Assembly: GCF_035712165.1 (NCBI RefSeq)
Contig: NZ_DASTBH010000400.1
Span: forward strand, 1 to 5,527
Length of the DNA: 5,527 nucleotides
Source: DASYTH01 sp035712165
Lineage (GTDB): Bacteria; Actinomycetota; Actinomycetes; Mycobacteriales; Pseudonocardiaceae
Direction of reading: 5' to 3'
Positions 1-5,487 of this stretch are shown one piece after another. The stretch's first letter is position 1. Every line of letters begins with the position of its first letter. Both the position numbers and the translations under genes were made by a program. The notes under the pieces were generated by a model. That model did no database searches. It was not told the origin of the DNA and saw only the letters and a program-made list of their open reading frames with translations.

Positions 1-785
1 CTGCCCAGGATCAGCGCGGCGACCAGGGTCACCGCGTAGGACTCGAACAGGTCGGCGGCCATACCGGCGCAGTCGCCCACGTTGTCGCCCACGTTGTCGG
101 CGATGGTGGCGGCGTTGCGCGGGTCGTCCTCGGGGATTCCCTGCTCCACCTTGCCGACCAGGTCGGCGCCCACGTCCGCGGCCTTGGTGAAGATGCCGCC
201 GCCGACCCGCATGAACATGGCGATCAGCGCGGCGCCGAAGCCGAAGCCCTCCAACACCTTCGGCGCGTCGGCCGCGTAGACCAGCACCACCAGCGCGGCG
301 CCGAACAGGCCGAGGCCGACCGTGGTCATGCCGACCACGCCACCGGTGCGGAACGCCACCCGCATGGCCTTCTCGCGGCCCTGCTCCTCCCGGGCCGCCG
401 CGGCCACCCGCAGGTTCGCCTGCGTGGACAGCCACATGCCCAGGTTGCCGATGGCGAACGAGAAGACCGCACCGACCAGGAAGAACAGCGACCGGCCGAT
501 GCGTTCGCCCCACCCGTCGGCGGGCAGTACGAGCAGCAGCAGGAAAACCAGCGCCGCGAAGATCGTCAGCGTGTTGCGCTGCCGTTTGAGATACGCCGCG
601 GCGCCTTCCTGAACTGCCTTGGCGATGTCCTGCATCTTGGTCGTGCCCTGGCCGGCGGCCAGAACCTCCTTGAGCAGGACATAACCCACGCCGAGTGCAG
701 CGAGGGCGATCACGGCGACCACGACGACGACGCCGCGATCACCTCCGGATAGCGTCAAGCCATCCGCGAGCAACTGCCCGGACAT
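1..785 (-). CDS. hppA: Membrane-bound ion-pumping pyrophosphatase, N-terminal part (cut by window edge)
   Basis: Integral membrane enzyme that hydrolyses inorganic pyrophosphate and uses the energy to move H+ (or Na+) across the cytoplasmic membrane. I translated the minus strand from the ATG at 785: 261 codons are open to the left edge, against about 750-800 residues in the family. Hydrophobic segments are visible near residues 18-38, 74-88, 98-118, 147-170 and 180-197. The signature pyrophosphate-binding loop is clear: the D-x7-K-x-E motif with D204, K212 and E214, then the DDPRN motif (220-224) and DNVGDNVGD (230-238), followed by AGMAADLFESY. The start is fixed by AGGAGG (790-795) four bases upstream and by the normal N-terminal length. 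The residues that set K+ dependence and ion choice lie outside the window, so H+ versus Na+ cannot be decided. It is transcribed divergently from the helicase. Family assignment is very secure. Confidence 0.96.
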   Translation of the reverse strand, partial: MSGQLLADGLTLSGGDRGVVVVVAVIALAALGVGYVLLKEVLAAGQGTTKMQDIAKAVQEGAAAYLKRQRNTLTIFAALVFLLLLVLPADGWGERIGRSLFFLVGAVFSFAIGNLGMWLSTQANLRVAAAAREEQGREKAMRVAFRTGGVVGMTTVGLGLFGAALVVLVYAADAPKVLEGFGFGAALIAMFMRVGGGIFTKAADVGADLVGKVEQGIPEDDPRNAATIADNVGDNVGDCAGMAADLFESYAVTLVAALILG

Positions 786-966
786 TCGTCCTCCTGGTAC
801 CTATGCCGGCAGCGGCGCCGGCCACCGGTGGCTGGACGTATGCGCCACCGGGACATCTCGAAGGGACCGGCGGAGTCTATTGGTCCGGGTGGGTCAGCGA
901 TGACCGAGGGTAGGCCGAGGGCCGGCGCGAACGGCCGTGTTGGCCGGCGCCGGTCGAACGGACAGT
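786..966. other. Divergent intergenic region between hppA and the helicase
   Basis: This stretch must hold the hppA promoter and probably the helicase promoter. On the minus strand TAGACT (874-879) fits the TANNNT pattern of actinobacterial -10 boxes, about 90 bases before the hppA ATG, but it has no good -35. On the plus strand TTGGCC (940-945) is followed 17 bases later by a poor -10 (CAGTAG, 963-968). Neither is convincing. A perfect 12-bp palindrome GCCACCGGTGGC lies at 821-832 in the hppA leader, and GGCCGGCGC occurs twice (920-928 and 942-950). The short open frames here have no ribosome binding site or recognisable content, and I call none of them. Confidence 0.5.
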
Positions 967-1034
967 AGCGCTCGGGTGTCGGGAGCGCTCGGGTGTCAGG
1001 AGCGCTCGGGTGTCAGGAGCGCTCGGGTGTCGGG
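967..1034. repeat. Tandem repeat, four copies of a 17-bp unit
   Basis: Four head-to-tail copies of AGCGCTCGGGTGTCRGG start at 967, 984, 1001 and 1018. The only differences are at position 15, which reads G, A, A, G across the copies. Copies 2-4, with the base before each, carry the 8-bp palindrome GAGCGCTC (983-990, 1000-1007, 1017-1024). Because that word is self-complementary, any two neighbouring copies can form an 8-bp stem with a 9-base loop. The array ends 21 bases before the helicase GTG chosen here. The unit length is not a multiple of three, so a change in copy number would break any reading frame that crosses it. Function is unknown; it could be a regulator-binding array, a transcript-leader structure or simply a variable repeat. 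Confidence 0.93.
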
Positions 1035-1055
1035 GAACTGTGCGAAGCTGCCCCG

Positions 1056-3365
1056 GTGGGCGAGAACACGGGCCGGCGGCTGCTCGACCGGGTACTGGCC
1101 GGAGTGCCCGAAGGTGAGCGCCCGCTAACCCACGTCCGGGACCTGCCGGACCGGCCGGCAACCTGCGTGCCCTGGCCGGAATGGGTGCCGGCGCAGCTGC
1201 GGGCCGCGGTGCGGCGGGGCGGGGTGGCAGCGCCGTGGACGCACCAGATCGAGGCGGCCGAGCACGCCCGGGCCGGCCGGCACGTCGTGGTGGCGACCGG
1301 CACCGCCTCCGGCAAGTCGCTCGCCTACCAGCTTCCGGTGGCCACCGCGCTGACCGAGGACCCGAGGGCGACCGCGCTGTACCTGGCGCCGACCAAGGCG
1401 CTGACCGCCGACCAGCTGCGCTCCGCGATCGCGCTGGATCTGCCGGCGGTCCGGCCGGCCGGTTACGACGGGGACACCCCGATGGCCGAGCGGGACTGGG
1501 TGCGGGCGCACGCCAGATGGGTGTTCACCAACCCGGACATGCTGCACCGGGGGGTGCTGCCGGCGCACGGGCGGTGGGCCGGCTTCCTGCGCCGGCTGAC
1601 CTACGTGGTGGTGGACGAGTGCCACGGCTACCGCGGGGTGTTCGGTTCGCACGTCGCGCTGCTGCTGCGCCGGTTGCGCCGGGTGGCCCGGCGGTACGGC
1701 GCCGACCCGGTGTTCGTGCTGGCGTCGGCGACGGTGTCCGACCCGGCCGCGTCGGCGTCCCGGCTCTCCGGGGTGGACTGCGTGGCCGTGACGACGGACC
1801 ACTCCCCCCGAGGCGCACGCACGGTGGCGCTGTGGGAGCCGCCGCTGCTCGAGGAACTGGCCGGGGAGAACGGCGCGCCGGTGCGTCGCTCGGCCGGCGC
1901 CGAGACCGCGCGCATCCTCACCGACCTGGTGGTGGAGGGCGCCCGCACGCTGGCGTTCGTGCGCAGCCGTCGGGGCGCCGAGCTGACCGCGTTGAGCGCC
2001 CGGCGCGCACTGTCCGAAGTGGACTCTTCACTCGCCCGCCGGGTGGCCGCCTACCGGGCCGGGTTCCTGCCCGAGGACCGGCGGGCGCTGGAGGACGCGC
2101 TGCTGCGCGGCGAGCTGCTCGGTGTGGCCAGCACCAACGCGCTCGAGCTGGGCGTCGACATCGCCGGGCTGGACGCCGTGCTGATGGCCGGCTACCCGGG
2201 CACGCTGGCCTCCTTCTGGCAGCAGGCCGGGCGGGCCGGGCGCGCCGGTGACGCCGCGCTCGTGGTGTTCGTCGCGCGGGACGACCCGCTGGACACCTAC
2301 CTGGTGCACAACCCGGCCGCGGTGCTGGACAAGCCGGTCGAGGCGACCGTGCTGGATCCCACCAACCCCTACGTGCTCGCCCCGCAGCTGGCCTGCGCGG
2401 CCGCCGAGCTTCCGCTGACGCCGGACTGCCTGGCCGACTTCGGCGGTGTGCACGCCGAGCGGGTGGTGACCGACCTGGTGGCCGACGGCGCGCTACGCAA
2501 GCGACCCACCGGGTGGTACTGGACCGGCCGCGACCGGCCACACGCCACTGTGGACATTCGCGGCTCGGGCGGCGAGCAGATCGCCGTGGTGGAGGCGGAC
2601 TCCGGCCGGATGCTCGGCACGGTGAACCCCGGCTCGGCCTGTGCCACCGTGCATCCGGGCGCGGTGTACCTGCATCAGGGTGCGTCCTATGTGGTCGACG
2701 AGCTCGATCTGGACGGTTGCCTGGCGCTCGTGCACGAGGAGGATCCCGAGTGGACCACCTCGCCGAGAGAGGTCGTGGACATCTCGGTGCTCACCACGGC
2801 ATCCCGCCGGCCGGCCGGCGAGGTCGCGGTGTGTCTGGGCGAGGTGGCGGTGACCGCGCAGGTGGTCGGCTACCTGCGCCGGCTGCCGTCGGGCGCGGTG
2901 CTCGACCAGGTTCCGCTGGACCTGCCGGAGCGGACGCTGCGGACCCGGGCGGTCTGGTACACGGTGACCGAGGACCTGTTGCGGTCGGCCGGCCTCGGAC
3001 CGGCCCGTGTGCCCGGTGCACTGCACGCCGCCGAGCACGCCGCGATCGGTCTGCTGCCGCTGTTCGCCAGCTGCGACCGGTGGGACATCGGTGGGGTGTC
3101 CACCGCGCTGCATCCGGACACCGGTGCGGCCACGGTGTTCGTGCACGACGGCCATCCCGGCGGCGCCGGGTTCGCCGACCGGGCCTTCCTCGCGTTCGCC
3201 CCGTGGCTGCTGGCCACCCGGGAGGCGATCGCCGCCTGCGAGTGCCCGTCCGGCTGCCCGTCCTGTGTGCAGTCCCCCAAGTGCGGCAACGGAAATGAAC
3301 CCCTGGACAAGGCCGGCGCGGTCGCCGTGCTCAGTGCCGTGCTGAACGCACTTGCCGAGAAATAG
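1056..3365 (+). CDS. DECH-box superfamily 2 helicase with C-terminal cysteine cluster (TIGR03817-like)
   Basis: ATP-dependent nucleic-acid helicase of the 'helicase/secretion neighborhood' family, related to bacterial MrfA/YprA. Numbering is from the GTG at 1056 (769 residues). Walker A is ATGTASGKS (80-88), the DEAH box reads DECH (187-190), motif III is SAT (224-226), motif V lies in the TNALELGVD stretch (about 360-368), and motif VI is QQAGRAGR (389-396). The last 50 residues hold five cysteines (728, 730, 734, 737, 743), a likely Zn or Fe-S site like that of the DUF1998/MrfA class. The frame stays open upstream to a GTG at 993. That start lies inside the 17-bp repeats and would add 21 residues made partly of translated repeat. 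I prefer 1056, which gives a length close to mycobacterial relatives, although no strong ribosome binding site precedes either start. It stands alone on the plus strand, convergent with the Prim-Pol-like gene. The substrate is unknown; for MrfA the family role is repair of DNA damage. Confidence 0.93.
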   Translation: MGENTGRRLLDRVLAGVPEGERPLTHVRDLPDRPATCVPWPEWVPAQLRAAVRRGGVAAPWTHQIEAAEHARAGRHVVVATGTASGKSLAYQLPVATALTEDPRATALYLAPTKALTADQLRSAIALDLPAVRPAGYDGDTPMAERDWVRAHARWVFTNPDMLHRGVLPAHGRWAGFLRRLTYVVVDECHGYRGVFGSHVALLLRRLRRVARRYGADPVFVLASATVSDPAASASRLSGVDCVAVTTDHSPRGARTVALWEPPLLEELAGENGAPVRRSAGAETARILTDLVVEGARTLAFVRSRRGAELTALSARRALSEVDSSLARRVAAYRAGFLPEDRRALEDALLRGELLGVASTNALELGVDIAGLDAVLMAGYPGTLASFWQQAGRAGRAGDAALVVFVARDDPLDTYLVHNPAAVLDKPVEATVLDPTNPYVLAPQLACAAAELPLTPDCLADFGGVHAERVVTDLVADGALRKRPTGWYWTGRDRPHATVDIRGSGGEQIAVVEADSGRMLGTVNPGSACATVHPGAVYLHQGASYVVDELDLDGCLALVHEEDPEWTTSPREVVDISVLTTASRRPAGEVAVCLGEVAVTAQVVGYLRRLPSGAVLDQVPLDLPERTLRTRAVWYTVTEDLLRSAGLGPARVPGALHAAEHAAIGLLPLFASCDRWDIGGVSTALHPDTGAATVFVHDGHPGGAGFADRAFLAFAPWLLATREAIAACECPSGCPSCVQSPKCGNGNEPLDKAGAVAVLSAVLNALAEK

Positions 3366-3367
3366 GA

Positions 3368-3407
3368 AACGCGCCGGGAGCGTCGAAAGGACGCTTCCCG
3401 GCGCGTT
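3368..3407. terminator. Strong hairpin, probably a bidirectional terminator
   Basis: The arms 3368-3384 and 3390-3407 form 17 base pairs with one bulged T (3395) and a GAAAG loop (3385-3389). It begins two bases after the helicase TAG (3363-3365). On the plus strand only GTTACC follows. On the minus strand it is followed by the T-rich TTTCCTATTTCTC, so the better intrinsic terminator is for transcription coming from the right, that is from the Prim-Pol-like gene or the candidate RNA. It separates convergent transcription units. Confidence 0.82.
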
Positions 3408-3414
3408 ACCCATT

Positions 3415-3614
3415 GCCGAGCACGCGGAGGGCCCTGCTGCCGCATTTTGGGACATGCGACCACGGAGACGTCGGCTGGGTGTCCATCACCACGCATGGAG
3501 TAAAGGGAGGCGGGAACTCCATGCGGGATGGTCATCCCGGGGCCAGGTTTTCGCCGACCTGATCTCCTGCCTGATCGCTCTGCGGCAGTCCTTTCCTCCT
3601 TTCTCGTGCTCGGC
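3415..3614 (-). ncRNA. Candidate structured non-coding RNA between convergent genes
   Basis: No believable protein is encoded between 3408 and 3691, yet the stretch folds into nested helices. The closing helix pairs 3415-3424 with 3605-3614 (10 perfect pairs). Inside it are 3426-3430 with 3595-3599 (5 pairs) and 3437-3444 with 3581-3588 (8 pairs). The middle then holds four hairpins: 3450-3454/3480-3484 with inner 3457-3460/3470-3473; 3492-3500/3517-3525 (9 pairs, 16-base loop); 3524-3529/3534-3539; and 3544-3548/3557-3561. The minus strand is preferred because the strong hairpin at 3368-3407 with its T-rich tail follows seven bases after the closing helix. Another perfect hairpin at 3612-3627 competes with the outer end of the closing helix. 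On the minus strand the largest loop is C-rich (UUCCCGCCUCCCUUUA) and complementary to ribosome binding sites. Alternatives are a long 3' UTR of the gene at 3692-4309 or a relative of actinobacterial 6S-like/Ms1 RNA, which in mycobacteria lies close to the Tad locus. No promoter was identified. Confidence 0.55.
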
Positions 3615-3691
3615 CGGATGCCCGGCCCGCGGTCCGTCGACTGAGTGCGGGAGTCGCGACGAACCGAATGGCGGGGCTGGTCATTGGTGTG

Positions 3692-4309
3692 TCAGTCGGC
3701 GGTCACCAGGTGCCGGCTCGGTACGCCGGCCACGGCGTCGAGCAGGGCGTCCTGGACGATGTGGGTTTCGGGGATCTGCCAGCCGCACACCTCGGGACGC
3801 ACCCGCCAGTGCACGACTCCGTGCTCGAACTGGGTCGGCGGCAGCGGAACCCAACTGCCCTCACCGTGCACCACGACGTCCGCGTGCCCGGCCCACTCGT
3901 CAGCCAACCCGCGACTGGTCTGGGTGAGGAACAGCCACCGACCGTTCGGCGTGCCGATGATCGGCACCGGCATTCCCACCGACCTGAGCACCCGGGCGAC
4001 CCTGGTGCCCAGCGCGCTGCCCACCTCGACGGCGTCGAGCGTGACGCCGGTGGCGAGCAACAGGTTGTACGGGTGGCCGGCCCACCATCCGGCGACCTCT
4101 TCGGGGCTGGAGCCGACGCGCTCCTGCCAGTCGTCGTGCACGGGAACCGGTCCGCTGTCCTGCGCGTCGGCGCGGCCCGCCCATTGCTCACCGGCCGGAT
4201 ACGAGCCCGGGAGTACCGGCCAACGGCGCCACGCGAGGCCAATGGCCTGCGCGCGCAGTTCGACGCGGAACGCCCGCCGCCAGTGATCCGACCAGTCCAT
4301 CTCCAACAT
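3692..4309 (-). CDS. Prim-Pol (AEP-fold) domain protein, probably without catalytic activity
   Basis: This 205-residue protein matches the small actinobacterial proteins usually annotated 'bifunctional DNA primase/polymerase, N-terminal'. Pattern matches to the Prim-Pol domain run in order: AIGLAWRRWPVLPG (22-35), WWAGHPYNLLLATG (75-88), the strand that normally bears the catalytic acids (91-101), PNGRWLFL (121-128), and HGEGSWVPLPPT (148-159) ending in GVVHW (164-168). The usual DxD appears as E95-V-G97 and the usual His as W125, so the metal site looks degraded and nucleotide or nucleic-acid binding is the safer guess. The ATG at 4309 is chosen because AAGGAGG (4322-4328) lies 12 bases upstream. 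A further ATG at 4300 is possible, and the longer frame to 4390 would start before the ribosome binding site. No helicase or replication domain is attached. It lies downstream of the pilin genes on the same strand but 278 bases away, so it may have its own promoter. Confidence 0.85.
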   Translation of the reverse strand: MLEMDWSDHWRRAFRVELRAQAIGLAWRRWPVLPGSYPAGEQWAGRADAQDSGPVPVHDDWQERVGSSPEEVAGWWAGHPYNLLLATGVTLDAVEVGSALGTRVARVLRSVGMPVPIIGTPNGRWLFLTQTSRGLADEWAGHADVVVHGEGSWVPLPPTQFEHGVVHWRVRPEVCGWQIPETHIVQDALLDAVAGVPSRHLVTAD

Positions 4310-4321
4310 CTTGGGAACTTG

Positions 4322-4328
4322 CCTCCTT
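4322..4328 (-). promoter_or_regulatory. Ribosome binding site deciding the start of the Prim-Pol-like gene
   Basis: On the minus strand the sequence reads AAGGAGG, 12 bases before the ATG at 4309 and 21 before the ATG at 4300. The spacing is longer than usual. It excludes the longer frame starting at 4390, because the binding site would then lie inside the coding region. Confidence 0.7.
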
Positions 4329-4337
4329 GAGCATGGA

Positions 4338-4353
4338 GCACCGCGTTCGGTGC
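4338..4353 (-). promoter_or_regulatory. Small hairpin in the leader of the Prim-Pol-like gene
   Basis: GCACCG (4338-4343) and CGGTGC (4348-4353) form a perfect 6-bp stem with a 4-base loop. It lies nine bases upstream of the AAGGAGG on the minus strand. It could tune translation or mRNA stability, but a stem this short can also arise by chance at this GC content. Confidence 0.35.
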
Positions 4354-4454
4354 CCACATGTGACTCAACGACATGGTCGATCGTGAGCAAACTCGCAGTC
4401 GACGACCGGTCGATATGGCACGCCGAGTGAAGGTTGCGCGAACGAGCGGCTGAA

Positions 4455-4497
4455 CACCTCGGGTGCGATCACCGGCCGGTGAATTGCATCCGAGGTG
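4455..4497. repeat. 43-nt imperfect inverted repeat around a perfect 14-bp palindrome
   Basis: The core TCACCGGCCGGTGA (4469-4482) is a perfect palindrome. Around it CACCTCGG (4455-4462) is matched by CCGAGGTG (4490-4497), and the stretch between also pairs. The whole folds as about 19 pairs with one bulged A and a GGCC loop. Two of the pairs are G-U if the plus strand is transcribed (4463/4489 and 4467/4485) and A-C mismatches on the minus strand. It lies in the 278-base gap between the pilin genes and the Prim-Pol-like gene. It may be an operator for a dimeric regulator, a transcript barrier or an RNA element. I see no gene on the plus strand here. Confidence 0.75.
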
Positions 4498-4547
4498 CCG
4501 TTCGGAGCCGTTCATCGTGGGCAAACGACCGTTCCTCGCCACTAATC

Positions 4548-4562
4548 GACCGCTTAGCGGTC
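4548..4562 (-). terminator. Short hairpin after the pilin gene cluster
   Basis: GACCGC (4548-4553) and GCGGTC (4557-4562) form a perfect 6-bp stem with a 3-base loop, 25 bases beyond the stop codon of the last pilin-cluster gene on the minus strand. It has no T-run, only GATTAGT, so it is a weak candidate terminator. The longer inverted repeat at 4455-4497 follows and may add to it. Confidence 0.4.
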
Positions 4563-4587
4563 CAGCCGGGTTCGGTCCTCCGTTGGT

Positions 4588-4935
4588 TCAGTCCACTGGT
4601 CCGGCGCGGGCCGCCGCGGTGGCCGAACCGAAGCCGACCAGCAGGTCCGGGGGCTGCGCGACGATCAGCACCTCGGCCTCCCAACCGGTGAGGCGGCAGG
4701 CGGCGAGCCGCACGCGCATCCGGTCGGCCACCCAGCGGGCCCGGTCGCAGGCCGACCGTTCACCGGAGACGGCGTGCGCGGCGGCGGCCAGCGCCGCCAG
4801 ATCGGCGGCGCTGGCGGCCCGGTGTCTGGTCACCGCGGCCGCGCCGATGCCGACCACCAGGCCGATCAGCACCAGCACCACCGCGATGCCGCCGGCGCCC
4901 CAGACGGACGCCGAACCCCGGTCGCGGACCCTCAT
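4588..4935 (-). CDS. TadE-like protein of the helicase/secretion neighbourhood (TIGR03816-like)
   Basis: A 115-residue protein with a short charged leader, a Gly at 7 followed by SASVW, one hydrophobic helix (about 13-36) and the sequence ASAADLAALAAAAHA (41-55) typical of TadE/TadG-like subunits. Two cysteines (63 and 80) lie in the part expected outside the membrane and could form a disulphide. Prepilin-like cleavage after G7 is plausible, but position +5 is Trp rather than the usual Glu. It corresponds to mycobacterial Rv3654c-type proteins. Its ATG overlaps the preceding stop by four bases (ATGA) and GGAGG lies six bases upstream, so translation is coupled. It is the last gene of the visible minus-strand pilin cluster. 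The exact role, minor pilin or secreted accessory protein, is not known. Confidence 0.87.
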   Translation of the reverse strand: MRVRDRGSASVWGAGGIAVVLVLIGLVVGIGAAAVTRHRAASAADLAALAAAAHAVSGERSACDRARWVADRMRVRLAACRLTGWEAEVLIVAQPPDLLVGFGSATAAARAGPVD

Positions 4936-5276
4936 CGGTCACCTCCACCGGGTTCGGCGACGGCGAAGGCCTGCCCGCGAACCCGGACACCGGGCAACAG
5001 CCCGCCGGCCGGCGCGGCATCGACGTCGACCGCGATCGTGTCGCCGTCGACCTGGATCGCGACCCGGGCACCGCGCGGCGCGATCCGCGCGGCGGCCGAC
5101 CGGCCGCGGTCGGGCTCGCCGCGCGCGGTCAGGCGGGCCGCCTCCCGGGCGGCGTCGGTACATCGGAGCTGGTCGGTCACGGCGCCGACGGCGGCCAGCG
5201 CGACGCCGAGCACCACGACGAAGGCGGTCATCGCGAGCGCGGCCTCCACGGTGACCATCCCGCTGTCCGACCGCAT
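4932..5276 (-). CDS. TadE-like pseudopilin
   Basis: A 114-residue single-pass protein, probably a minor subunit of the Tad (Flp) pilus. Counting from the ATG, a basic leader MRSDSG is followed by MVTVE, which fits prepilin cleavage after Gly with Glu at +5. A hydrophobic helix covers about residues 11-34, then REAARLTARG, a common TadE feature, and a small soluble domain rich in Val, Ala and Asp. A GTG immediately before the ATG (5277-5279) would add one residue and overlap the upstream stop as GTGA. I chose the ATG, which overlaps that stop as TGATG and is better spaced from a weak GTGAAG. Either way translation is coupled to the Flp-like gene. It resembles mycobacterial Rv3655c-type proteins in order and size. 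Confidence 0.87.
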   Translation of the reverse strand: MRSDSGMVTVEAALAMTAFVVVLGVALAAVGAVTDQLRCTDAAREAARLTARGEPDRGRSAAARIAPRGARVAIQVDGDTIAVDVDAAPAGGLLPGVRVRGQAFAVAEPGGGDR

Positions 5277-5473
5277 CACAGCTTCACCGACAGGGCGCGT
5301 TGCACCATCGCGGCCAGCGCGGAGGAGACCGCGCCGTTGGTGACCACCGCGTAGAGAACCGCCGCGAACGCCGCGGCGGCGAGCGTGCCGATGGCGTACT
5401 CCACCGTGCTCATCCCGGCGTCGGACCGGAACCGGTGCAGCAGCGGGCGAAACGGCATAGGGGGAAGAAACAT
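5276..5473 (-). CDS. Flp-like pilin, DUF4244 family
   Basis: A 65-residue prepilin, the likely major subunit of a Tad-type pilus. The leader is 20 residues with several Arg, ending in Gly20. Then comes MSTVEY, matching the Flp cleavage pattern in which Glu is +5 and Tyr +6 of the mature protein. A hydrophobic helix follows (about 27-45). Cleavage by a TadV/CpaA-type peptidase, not encoded here, would leave about 45 residues. The start at 5473 is well supported by AAGGAG (5482-5487) eight bases upstream. It is the first of three overlapping genes, matching the order of Rv3656c, Rv3655c and Rv3654c in mycobacteria. The ATPase and membrane platform genes of the system are expected to the right of the window. 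Confidence 0.9.
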   Translation of the reverse strand: MFLPPMPFRPLLHRFRSDAGMSTVEYAIGTLAAAAFAAVLYAVVTNGAVSSALAAMVQRALSVKL

Positions 5474-5481
5474 GACAGCTA

Positions 5482-5487
5482 CTCCTT
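5482..5487 (-). promoter_or_regulatory. Ribosome binding site of the Flp-like pilin gene
   Basis: AAGGAG on the minus strand, eight bases before the ATG at 5473, inside an A-rich stretch (AAACAAAAGGAG) that stands out in this GC-rich window. Strong initiation fits a major pilin made in excess. The last 33 bases of the window are open in one minus frame up to a TAA at 5492-5494. This could be the end of an upstream Tad membrane gene, but it is far too short to call. Confidence 0.75.

Noticed and set aside
967..1034. The tandem repeat array as a CRISPR
   Set aside because: The units are directly adjacent with no spacers and only 17 bp long, and no cas genes are present.
1181..2251. A 356-codon plus-strand frame inside the helicase gene
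   Set aside because: It is the Gly/Ala/Arg-rich overlapping frame of a GC-rich gene. The other frame carries all helicase motifs.
2870..3535. A 221-codon minus-strand open frame over the helicase 3' end and the following gap
   Set aside because: Most of it is antisense to conserved helicase sequence. The translation has no recognisable domain, and its first part reads through the hairpins of the candidate RNA.
3528..3644. A possible 38-codon plus-strand gene after a GGGAGG tract
   Set aside because: The tract is 17 bases or more from the ATG, the start lies within a hairpin, and the product resembles nothing known.
3408..3691. A cold-shock protein gene, since a csp gene lies next to the helicase in mycobacteria
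   Set aside because: No frame on either strand encodes the conserved cold-shock N-terminus or RNA-binding motifs.
3352..3927. A 191-codon plus-strand open frame running from the end of the helicase into the Prim-Pol-like gene
   Set aside because: It crosses the strong terminator hairpin and the structured interval, lies antisense to a recognised gene, has an Arg/Pro/Ser-rich composition typical of a GC-rich shadow frame, and has no ribosome binding site.
4463..5254. A 263-codon plus-strand frame opposite the pilin genes
   Set aside because: It is antisense to three recognised, tightly overlapping pilin genes, and its second half is an Arg-rich low-complexity shadow.
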